Assembly: GCA_016793065.1 (NCBI GenBank)
Contig: JAEULV010000099.1
Span: forward strand, 1 to 64,000
Direction of reading: 5' to 3'
DNA from: Hyphomicrobiaceae bacterium
GTDB lineage: Bacteria > Pseudomonadota > Alphaproteobacteria > Rhizobiales > Ancalomicrobiaceae
DNA: 64,000 nt
Below are positions 9,038 through 16,534 of this stretch, one piece after another. The notes below the pieces were generated by a model. That model saw nothing but the letters and a program-made list of their open reading frames with translations. It ran no database searches and was not told the origin of the DNA. The stretch's first letter is position 1, and each line of letters opens with the position of its first letter. The position numbers were made by a program, and so were the translations under genes.

Positions 9038-9883
9038 ATGCGCTTTACCGGCACCAAGGACTACGTCGCCACCGAGGACCTGCGTGTCGCCGTCAATGCC
9101 GCGATCGTGCTGCAGCGGCCGCTCCTGGTGAAGGGCGAGCCCGGAACCGGCAAGACCGTGCTGGCGAAGGAAGTCGCCCGCGCCCTCGGCGCGCCGCTGA
9201 TCGAATGGCACGTCAAGTCGACCACCAAGGCGCAGCAGGGCCTCTACGAATACGACGCCGTATCGCGCCTGCGCGACGGCCAGCTCGGCGACGAGCGCGT
9301 CAAGAACATCGCCAACTACATCAAGCGCGGCAAGCTGTGGGAGGCCTTCACCGCCCCGGTCCGCCCGGTGCTGTTGATCGACGAGATCGACAAGGCCGAC
9401 ATCGAGTTCCCCAACGACCTGCTGCTCGAACTCGACCGCATGGAGTTCCACGTCTACGAGACCGGCGAGACCATCCGCGCCGAGAACCGTCCCGTGGTGA
9501 TCATCACCTCCAACAACGAGAAGGACCTGCCGGACGCCTTCCTGCGCCGCTGCTTCTTCCACTACATCAAGTTCCCCGACGCCGGCACCATGACCGAGAT
9601 CGTCGACGTCCACTTCCCCGGCCTGAAATCCCGCCTGCTCGACGAGGCCCTGCGCATCTTCTTTGACCTGCGCGACGTCCCCGGCCTGAAGAAGAAGCCC
9701 TCCACCTCCGAGCTCCTCGACTGGATCAAGCTCCTCGTCTCAGAGGACATCGACCCATCGGTGCTGAAGGAAAAGGACGCCAAGAAGATCATCCCGCCCC
9801 TGCACGGCGCCCTTCTGAAAAACGAACAGGACGTCCACCTCTTCGAACGCCTTGCCTTCCTCGCCCGCCGCGAGGGGCGGTAA
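9038..9883 (+). CDS. MoxR-type AAA+ ATPase
   Basis: A 281-residue AAA+ ATPase of the MoxR class. Walker A is GEPGTGKT (residues 33-40), Walker B is LLIDEID (112-118), and sensor residues lie around VVIITSNNEKDLPDAFLRRC. MoxR ATPases act as chaperones that mature or insert metal cofactors, usually with a von Willebrand A partner. The likely partner is the CoxE-like gene at 19326, on the same strand but 9.4 kb away. The ATG at 9038 is chosen because AAGGA precedes it and the upstream extension (52 residues, Pro-rich) looks non-coding. Confidence 0.9.
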   Translation: MRFTGTKDYVATEDLRVAVNAAIVLQRPLLVKGEPGTGKTVLAKEVARALGAPLIEWHVKSTTKAQQGLYEYDAVSRLRDGQLGDERVKNIANYIKRGKLWEAFTAPVRPVLLIDEIDKADIEFPNDLLLELDRMEFHVYETGETIRAENRPVVIITSNNEKDLPDAFLRRCFFHYIKFPDAGTMTEIVDVHFPGLKSRLLDEALRIFFDLRDVPGLKKKPSTSELLDWIKLLVSEDIDPSVLKEKDAKKIIPPLHGALLKNEQDVHLFERLAFLARREGR

Positions 9884-9900
9884 GGATCTTTCGCTCGCCA

Positions 9901-10065
9901 GGTCGCCATTGACCATCAAAAGGTCTTCGATCTTTCCCTTCTCCCCTCCGGGGAGAAGGTGGCCGAAGGCCGGATGAGGGGGCGCCCGAGGCAACAACGC
10001 TTGCCGAAAGACCCTCATCCGTCCCTTCGGGACACCTTCTCCCGCAAGCGGGAGAAGGGAGAGGT
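9901..10065. repeat. Paired inverted REP element, copy A
   Basis: Two REP palindromes in opposite orientation. The first half runs from CTTCTCCCCTCCGGGGAGAAG into a GGCCGAAGGCCGGATGAGGG-type tail; the second half is its reverse-complement form ending GGGAGAAGGGAGAGGT. The arrangement resembles a BIME. A second copy follows 76 bases later. The element lies directly after the MoxR gene. Confidence 0.85.
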
Positions 10066-10141
10066 AGCGGCTGGGAAAGTCCGCCTTTCATTCACCAAGC
10101 CGCCATTCCTACATCAAAACGTCACTCAATCCGCCTCGCAC

Positions 10142-10305
10142 GGTCGCCAATGACCAACACAAGGTCTTCGATCTTTCCCTTCTCCCCTCCGGGGAGAAGG
10201 TCCGCGAAGCGGGGATGAGGGGCGCCCGAGGCAACAACACTGGCCGAAAGACCCTCATCCGTCCCTTCGGGACACCTTCTCCCACAAGCGGGAGAAGGGA
10301 GAGGT
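10142..10305. repeat. Paired inverted REP element, copy B
   Basis: A near-identical direct repeat of the element at 9901-10065, including the flank GGTCGCCA and the joint GGGGCGCCCGAGGCAACAAC. It fills the gap before the 3' end of the AraC-type gene. Together copies A and B account for most of the 459-base space between the MoxR gene and that gene, in which no coding sequence is seen. Confidence 0.85.
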
Positions 10306-10342
10306 CGCCCAACGCGAACGCAAGCCGCCGCGAGCAGGTAAC

Positions 10343-11119
10343 CTACCGTCCGCCCTCCCGATACGCCTTCGGCGTGATGCCGACCGAGCGGCGGAACTGG
10401 CGGGTGAAGGCGGCCTGATCGGAATAGCCGCATTCGAGCGCGATGGCGCCGATCGGTTCGTCCGAGCGGCTGAGCCGCTCGCACGCCGCCGCGATCCGGG
10501 CGCGCGTCACGTATTGGCCGACGGTGAGGCCGAACAGCGCCCGGAAGCGCTGGTCGAGCTGGAACTGCGACAGGCCGGCGAGCCGGGCAAGATCGGGAAG
10601 CCGCAACGGCCGGTCGAGATGGTCGCGAATGTGCTCGACCGCGCTCGATACCGCCGCCATTTCGCCGCCGGCCGACAAACCGCCCGCCGCCAAACCGCCA
10701 GTCGCCAAGCCGCCCGGCGACAGATCCCGCGACAGGCCGTAAAGCCCGACGATGCCGCCATCGGCGGCGCGCAGCGGCTCCTTCCAGGTCAGGCACCAGC
10801 CCTCGCGCCCGCCCGGATAGAGATGCAGTTCCAGTTCGCCGGCAAGCCGCCGTCCCTCGGCCAGCACCAGACGGTCCTGCGCCGCGATCCGCTGCGCCAG
10901 CGCCGGCGGAAACACCTCCGCCGCCCGTCGCCCGATCAGCTCGGCCTTGCCCGAAAGCCGACAGCGCTCCACCAGGGTGCGATTGGCCGCCACATAGCGC
11001 CCGTCCGCGTCCTTCACGAAGAACACGATGTCGGGCACCACATCGAACAGCTCCTCGCCCATGAACGGCCGGCCGAGCGCGGCGAGGAAGCGGGTGCGAA
11101 TGTCGTCTTGATCGTCCAT
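10343..11119 (-). CDS. PAS-AraC family transcriptional regulator
   Basis: A 258-residue regulator. Residues about 20-125 look like a PAS sensor domain ([29 protein letters not shown]). After a Gly/Ala-rich linker, residues about 150-258 form an AraC double helix-turn-helix ([40 protein letters not shown]). The start at 11119 (MDDQDD) is preferred, although one 9 codons earlier is possible. It is divergent from the deaminase/epimerase pair starting at 11250, so it is the probable regulator of that pair. The ligand is unknown. Confidence 0.85.
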   Translation of the reverse strand: MDDQDDIRTRFLAALGRPFMGEELFDVVPDIVFFVKDADGRYVAANRTLVERCRLSGKAELIGRRAAEVFPPALAQRIAAQDRLVLAEGRRLAGELELHLYPGGREGWCLTWKEPLRAADGGIVGLYGLSRDLSPGGLATGGLAAGGLSAGGEMAAVSSAVEHIRDHLDRPLRLPDLARLAGLSQFQLDQRFRALFGLTVGQYVTRARIAAACERLSRSDEPIGAIALECGYSDQAAFTRQFRRSVGITPKAYREGGR

Positions 11120-11249
11120 GCCGGCGATCTTGTGCCGAAACCCCAATCCGTGCCAGCCATTCCGACAAGACGCCGGCCGTCATCCACCGCCATACTCGCC
11201 GCTCGTTTCCCCGTTCCCCCGATCCCGTTCCCCCGATCCGGAGCCCGAC

Positions 11250-12200
11250 ATGTCCGCCTCGATCTTCACCGGCTGCATTCCCGCCCTGATGACGCCCTGC
11301 ACCCCCGATCGCCAGCCGGATTTCGACGCCCTCGTCGCCAAGGCGCGCGAGCTCATCGCCGCCGGCATGTCGGCCGTGGTCTATTGCGGCTCCATGGGCG
11401 ACTGGCCGCTGCTCACCGACGAACAGCGCATGCAAGGCGTCGAGCGCCTGACCGCCGCCGGCATCCCGGTGATCGTCGGCACCGGCGCCCAGTCGCCGGC
11501 CCGCGCCGCCGCCCTCGCCGCCCATGCGAAACGCGTCGGCGCCGGCGGCCTGATGGTCATCCCGCGCGTGCTGTCGCGCGGCTCCTCGCCCGCCGCCCAG
11601 CGTGCCCACTTCACCGGCATCCTCGAGGCCGCCGTCGACCTGCCGGCGATCATCTACAACAGCCCCTATTATGGCTTCGAGACCAAGGCCGACCTGTTCT
11701 TCGACCTGCGCCGCGCCTATCCCCATCTCGTCGGCTTCAAGGAATTCGGCGGCGCCAGCGCCATGACCTATGCGGCCGAGCACATCACCAGCGGCAATCC
11801 CGACCTGACGCTGATGGTCGGCGTCGACACCAACGTCTTCCACGGCTTCGTCAATTGCGGCGCCACCGGCGCCATCACCGGCATCGGCAATGTCCTGCCC
11901 GGCCCGGTGCTGCGCCTCGTCGCGCTCTGCCGCGCCGCGGCCGCCGGCGATGTCGCCGCCCGCGCCCGCGCGCTGGAACTCGACGCCGCCCTGTGGACCC
12001 TGTCGAAGTTCGACGAGGGCGCCGATCTGGTGCTCTACTACAAGTACCTGATGGTGCTCGAAGGCGACGCGCAATACGAAATCCACTTCAACGCCAGCGA
12101 CCGGCTGTCGCCGAGCCAGGCGGCCTATGCCCGCGCCCAGCACGCCCAGTTCAAGGCCTGGTACGCCGGCTGGACCGCCGCCCACGGAGAGCCGGCATGA
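11250..12200 (+). CDS. DapA-family aldolase/deaminase, probable 1-pyrroline-4-hydroxy-2-carboxylate deaminase
   Basis: A 316-residue class I aldolase of the dihydrodipicolinate synthase family. The Schiff-base lysine is K164 in [10 protein letters not shown] and the catalytic tyrosine is Y136 in IIYNSPYYG. The usual GTTGE motif is replaced by GSMGDW, so true DapA activity is unlikely. It overlaps by one ATGA the gene for a hydroxyproline epimerase. In the bacterial hydroxyproline pathway a DapA-like deaminase converts 1-pyrroline-4-hydroxy-2-carboxylate to 2-oxoglutarate semialdehyde. The specific function is inferred from this neighbour; family membership is firm. Confidence 0.8.
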   Translation: MSASIFTGCIPALMTPCTPDRQPDFDALVAKARELIAAGMSAVVYCGSMGDWPLLTDEQRMQGVERLTAAGIPVIVGTGAQSPARAAALAAHAKRVGAGGLMVIPRVLSRGSSPAAQRAHFTGILEAAVDLPAIIYNSPYYGFETKADLFFDLRRAYPHLVGFKEFGGASAMTYAAEHITSGNPDLTLMVGVDTNVFHGFVNCGATGAITGIGNVLPGPVLRLVALCRAAAAGDVAARARALELDAALWTLSKFDEGADLVLYYKYLMVLEGDAQYEIHFNASDRLSPSQAAYARAQHAQFKAWYAGWTAAHGEPA

Positions 12201-13132
12201 TCCGCGTCATCGACAGCCACACCGAGGGCGAGCCGACCCGCCTTGTCGTCGCCGGCGGCCCCGATCTCGGCCCCGGCACGCTGGCCGAGCGGCGCGCCCG
12301 TTTCGCCTCCGGGTTCGACCGCTTCCGCAGCCTCGTCGTCAACGAGCCGCGCGGCTCCGACGCCGTCGTCGGCGCGCTGCTCTGCCCGCCCGACCACCCC
12401 GGTTCGGTCGCCGGCGTCATCTTCTTCAACAATGTCGGCTATCTCGGCATGTGCGGCCACGCCTCCATCGGCACCGCCGTCACCCTCGCCCGCATGGGCC
12501 GCATCGGCCCCGGCATCCACCATCTCGACACGCCGGTCGGCACCGTCGCGGTCGACCTCGTCGATGCCAACACCGTCACCGTCGAGAATGTCGAAAGCTA
12601 TCGTCTCGCCCACGCCGTCGGCGTCGACGTCCCCGGACTTGGCCGCGTCACCGGCGACGTTGCCTGGGGCGGCAACTGGTTCTTCCTCACCGAAAGCGTG
12701 ACGACCCCGCTCGATGCCGCCAACATCACCGAATTGACCCGCATCGCCACCGCCATCCGCGACGCGCTCGCTGCCGCCGGCATCACCGGCCGCGACGGCG
12801 CCGAGATCGACCACATCGAACTCTTCGGCCCGCCGCGCGGCGCCGGCGCCCGCTCGCGCAACTTCGTCCTCTGCCCCGGCGGCGCCTATGACCGCTCGCC
12901 CTGCGGCACCGGCACCTCGGCCAAGCTCGCCTGCCTCGCCGCCGACGGCAAGCTCGCCCCCGGCGAGCGCTGGGTGCAGGAAAGCATCATCGACAGCCGC
13001 TTCGAGGCCGAATACCGCCCCGCCCCCGGCGGCGGCATCATCGCCCGCATCACCGGTCGCGCCTACGTCACCCTTGAAGCAACCCTCACCCGCGACCCCG
13101 CCGACCCCTTCGCCGACGGCATCCGGTTCTGA
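12197..13132 (+). CDS. 4-hydroxyproline 2-epimerase (proline racemase family)
   Basis: A 311-residue member of the proline racemase family. It carries both catalytic cysteines: C86 in GMCGHASIG and C236 in [12 protein letters not shown]. Two cysteines distinguish racemases/epimerases from the dehydratases of the family, where one is replaced. The N terminus [16 protein letters not shown] is typical of the hydroxyproline epimerases, which convert trans-4-hydroxy-L-proline to the cis-D form. The ATG overlaps the stop of the deaminase gene, with GGAGA upstream. The oxidase and semialdehyde dehydrogenase of the pathway are not in this window. Confidence 0.85.
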   Translation: MIRVIDSHTEGEPTRLVVAGGPDLGPGTLAERRARFASGFDRFRSLVVNEPRGSDAVVGALLCPPDHPGSVAGVIFFNNVGYLGMCGHASIGTAVTLARMGRIGPGIHHLDTPVGTVAVDLVDANTVTVENVESYRLAHAVGVDVPGLGRVTGDVAWGGNWFFLTESVTTPLDAANITELTRIATAIRDALAAAGITGRDGAEIDHIELFGPPRGAGARSRNFVLCPGGAYDRSPCGTGTSAKLACLAADGKLAPGERWVQESIIDSRFEAEYRPAPGGGIIARITGRAYVTLEATLTRDPADPFADGIRF

Positions 13133-13153
13133 TCCGGTCGCCGGCTTGGCCTC

Positions 13154-14101
13154 TCAGCCGAGGTTGGCTCCGGCGGTGACGACGCCGCGGTCGGCACGGC
13201 GGCCACGCGCGCGGGTCGAACCGGGCTTGTCCATGACCAGCGTCAGCCAGTGGTCCTTCTCCCGCCGTTCGCGCAGGACGAAGCCCTGCAGGCGGTAGGC
13301 CCACTCCACCTTCGGCCCGTCGACGTCGCGCAGGCCCGAAAGCACCAGCGTGCCGCCCGGCGCCGTCACTGTGCGGATGGCGCGCGCCAGCTTCATCAGC
13401 GGCCGCGCCAGGATGTTGGCGATCACCAGATCGTAGGGGCCGCGATCGGCGATGCGCCGGTCCGACAATCCGTCGGCGGTGATCAACCGCATCAGTGGCG
13501 CCACGCCGTTGATGCCGGCATTGACGGCGGCGATGTCGGTCGCCACCCGGTCGATATCGGTGCCGACGATCACCGATTTCTGCACCTTGGCCACGGCGAA
13601 GGCGAGCACGCCGGTACCGGTGCCGAGATCCAGCACCCGGCCGAAGCGGCGCTGGTGCAGCAACCGGTCGAGCGCCGCCAGGCATCCCCAGGTCGTGGCG
13701 TGATGGCCGGTGCCGAACGCCATCTGCGCGTCAATTTCCAGCCCGATGGTCGAGCCGGTGACGGCGGCGCGGTCGTGGCTGCCATGCACCATGAACCGCC
13801 CGGCCGCCACCGGCCGCAGCACTTCCAGCGACTGCGCGATCCAGTTGGTGTTGTCGTCAAGCACCTGCGCCGTCGGATCGAGGCCGAACGCATCCGTCCC
13901 CAGCGCATCCTTGACCCGCGCGATCGCCTCGTCCGGCTCCGTATCCCAGAACAGCGTCGACACCGTCCAGATCAGGCTGTAGGGCGGCGTCTCCTCCCGC
14001 GTCACCGGATAGCCCTCGTCCTCGAACGCCGCCTCGAGCAACCGCGCGATCCGCTCGGCCTCGTCATTTCCGGCGATGAGATCAACTTGAACCGTGGGCA
14101 T
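13154..14101 (-). CDS. prmA: Ribosomal protein L11 methyltransferase PrmA
   Basis: A 315-residue SAM-dependent methyltransferase. The PrmA signature AFGTGHHATT lies at residues 128-137, SAM motif I LDLGTGTG at 157-164, and the NILARPL motif follows. The N-terminal domain with NWIAQSLEVLRPVAAGRFMV matches the L11-recognition half of PrmA. The start at 14101 (MPTVQVDL) has an AGG site, and the 27 residues that a further upstream start would add are unlike the family. It lies directly downstream of a shorter PrmA-like paralogue. This copy looks like the canonical enzyme. Confidence 0.88.
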   Translation of the reverse strand: MPTVQVDLIAGNDEAERIARLLEAAFEDEGYPVTREETPPYSLIWTVSTLFWDTEPDEAIARVKDALGTDAFGLDPTAQVLDDNTNWIAQSLEVLRPVAAGRFMVHGSHDRAAVTGSTIGLEIDAQMAFGTGHHATTWGCLAALDRLLHQRRFGRVLDLGTGTGVLAFAVAKVQKSVIVGTDIDRVATDIAAVNAGINGVAPLMRLITADGLSDRRIADRGPYDLVIANILARPLMKLARAIRTVTAPGGTLVLSGLRDVDGPKVEWAYRLQGFVLRERREKDHWLTLVMDKPGSTRARGRRADRGVVTAGANLG

Positions 14102-14191
14102 GGCAACCTGCTGGGAAAAGCGCGGCAATGGCGCCGCCGCCGATGATCGGCCGGTCTTATCGGCCTTGCGACGCCGGGGCAAGCCGCCTGT

Positions 14192-15061
14192 TCAGGCGCG
14201 CGCCAGCACCAGCCCGGCCCATTCCTTGATCGTCTCGCGAGCAACCAGTCGCAGCCCGCGCGTCCGGTAGGCCGCTTCCAGCCGTGGCTGCTCGCCGCTG
14301 CGCAGGCCGGCAAGCACCAAGAGGCCGCCGCGCCCGAGCGAGGCGACGATCCCCGGCGCCAGCGCCACCAGCGGATCGGGCAGGATATTGGCAAGGATCA
14401 GGTCGTAAGGCGCGACGGCCCGGATCGCCGCCGCCCGCGTGCCGTCGGCCTCGAGGATGGTCAGGCGCGGCGCCAGTCCGGCGACCCGCGCATTGTAGCG
14501 CGACATCCGCACCGCCACCGGATCGATGTCGCTCGCCACCACCCGCCGCGCTCCCAGCCGCGCCGCCGCCAGCGCCAGCACGCCGGTGCCGCAGCCGAGA
14601 TCCAGCACCCGCCCGAGCCGGCGCCGCCGGGAAATCCGGTCGAGCGCCGCCAGCGCCAGCAGGGTCGAGGCATGATCGCCGGTTCCGAACGCCGTCTCGG
14701 CGGCGATCGCCAGGTCGAACCGCCCGAGCCCGGCAGGGTCCGGCGTGTTGTGCTCGCCGTAAAGCCGGAACCGCCCTGCCCTGACCGGCGCCAGCGCCGC
14801 CGCCCCGTCGGCATCCTCCGCCACCGGCCGCAGCAACACCCGCTCGATCGCCGTGCCGGCCTCGAACCCCAGCATCGCCGTCAGATAGCCCGCCAGCTCC
14901 GCATCCGTCGGCCGCTCGCGGCAATAGGCCTCCACCCGCCAGCGCCCGCCGCCGATATCGAACGCCCCCGCCGCCTCGCACCCCAGCGCCTCGCCATCGG
15001 CCAGGTCGTCGGCCAACCGCATGGCGACGGTTTCGGTCGTGTCGATGGTGACAAGGAACAT
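14192..15061 (-). CDS. Second, divergent PrmA-type methyltransferase
   Basis: A 289-residue protein with the PrmA hallmark AFGTGDHAST (residues 124-133), SAM motif I LDLGCGTG (153-160), NILPDPL and a C-terminal GLRSGEQPRLEAAYRTRGL resembling the equivalent region of the neighbouring prmA. The N-terminal half is poorly conserved and rich in Ala/Gly, and lacks the NWIAQ-type segment. It may methylate L11 redundantly or a different substrate. The start at 15061 is uncertain because no clear ribosome site is seen. It is tandem with and upstream of prmA (91-base gap). Confidence 0.75.
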   Translation of the reverse strand: MFLVTIDTTETVAMRLADDLADGEALGCEAAGAFDIGGGRWRVEAYCRERPTDAELAGYLTAMLGFEAGTAIERVLLRPVAEDADGAAALAPVRAGRFRLYGEHNTPDPAGLGRFDLAIAAETAFGTGDHASTLLALAALDRISRRRRLGRVLDLGCGTGVLALAAARLGARRVVASDIDPVAVRMSRYNARVAGLAPRLTILEADGTRAAAIRAVAPYDLILANILPDPLVALAPGIVASLGRGGLLVLAGLRSGEQPRLEAAYRTRGLRLVARETIKEWAGLVLARA

Positions 15062-15202
15062 GCGGGGCCCGGTCCGGATGACGATGACGCGGCTTCTTAG
15101 CCCAGGAACCGAACGGATAGAAGCCGCCCGCGCGATCCGTCTGCCCGAAACAAAACGACCGGGACTGCGCCCGGTCATCGCAACGCTCGCAAAGTGGATC
15201 GC

Positions 15203-16270
15203 TTACTTCAGCCCGCCGACCGACTGGCGCACCTTGAGGAAGCGCATCACCCGCTGGGCGTTCTGCGCGTCGACCTGCTCATAGGCGTTGAACTCGGCCC
15301 GCGCCTGCTCGGTCGTCATCTTCAGCCGCTTGCGCCGCATTTCCACCAGCGCCGCGAACGCATCCGGGGTGATCGAATGCGACTTCGCCAGCACGGCGAG
15401 GCCCGACACTTCCGGCGCGATCAGCACGCGGAAGATCTGGGTGTGGGCGATGCCTTCGAGATCGGCGAAGATCTGCGCCAGGTCGTATTGCCGCTCGCTC
15501 TCGGCAAGCAGCGACACCGCCTTCGACAGTGTGATCCGGCCATCCTTGATGTCCTTCGACAAGAACCGGGCCTCGAGCCGCTGGCTGCGGGCCACCTTCA
15601 TTTCCTGTTCGATCCGGGTCAGGGCGCCGTGGGTCAGTTCGGCGATCTTGTCGGCGCCGGCAATGTCGCCGATGCCGACCTTGATCACTTCCATCATCGT
15701 ATCGTGCAGCCGCTGCTGCTCCACCGCCGGCAGATCCCGGCGCCGCTGCAGCGATTCGCGTAGCACCTCGTCGGCGGCGGCCCGATCGACCAGGCGGCGG
15801 AAGCCATCCTGCGAGAATCGCGCGCTTTCGTTGGTCGAAACCGACCGTAACACATCGGTATTGCCGCGCCGCACCAGCACGTCGGTGACGCCAGAGGTCA
15901 GCCCGTCACGCACCGAGATCGCCAGCAGGTGTTCCTGCCCACGGTCCTCGGCGATCGAAATCAGGTCGGTTTCACTCAGGACCGGCGACTGCCGCAGCAT
16001 CGGCTCGGCGACGCTGATGTCGTCGGTGGCCAGCCGCATGGCGATGTCGTGCGGCAGCACGTCAACCGTGGCGACCCGGTTCGAAAGTTCGGCCCGCGCC
16101 TCGACCGTCACGTCTTCCAGCACCCGGCGAACGATGTCGCCGAACAGGTCGCCCTGTTCGCGCGACGGCGCGGCGGCGTTGTTCAAAAACAGATCGGTAA
16201 CAGCATGCAGCAACTCGCGCCGCCGGTCACTGGAGGTTTCGCGCGCCAAGGCCGAAAGCTGCTCGATCAC
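15203..16270 (-). CDS. DUF2336 domain protein
   Basis: A 355-residue, mostly helical protein of the DUF2336 family, widespread in alphaproteobacteria and without a settled function. It begins MIEQLSALARETSSDRRREL and has HEAT-like helical repeats around HDIAMRLATDDISVAEPML and LISIAEDRGQEHLLAIS. No membrane segment or catalytic motif is seen. It is transcribed toward the PrmA-type genes but separated from them by 141 bases. Confidence 0.75.
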   Translation of the reverse strand: MIEQLSALARETSSDRRRELLHAVTDLFLNNAAAPSREQGDLFGDIVRRVLEDVTVEARAELSNRVATVDVLPHDIAMRLATDDISVAEPMLRQSPVLSETDLISIAEDRGQEHLLAISVRDGLTSGVTDVLVRRGNTDVLRSVSTNESARFSQDGFRRLVDRAAADEVLRESLQRRRDLPAVEQQRLHDTMMEVIKVGIGDIAGADKIAELTHGALTRIEQEMKVARSQRLEARFLSKDIKDGRITLSKAVSLLAESERQYDLAQIFADLEGIAHTQIFRVLIAPEVSGLAVLAKSHSITPDAFAALVEMRRKRLKMTTEQARAEFNAYEQVDAQNAQRVMRFLKVRQSVGGLK

Positions 16271-16534
16271 GATAAGTCTCCCCGCCGCCCCGGAATTCCG
16301 CTCAGGCCGTCACGGCCAGCCGTAAAATCACCTTCCAATATGCCCATGAACGATTGCCGGGCCGTTAAAGCCGCCGTCAAAAACAGAAGCGAACGCGCGT
16401 GTTTCGCGCCTGTCCTGTCGCTGGGGAATTGTTGATTTTACAAATGCTTCCCGGCCGGGCTGACAATACCCCGGCCTTGGCGCCTCGATTCCGCCCAGAA
16501 TTCCGTTGGCGCAGGGGCAAGACGGCGTACCGCA

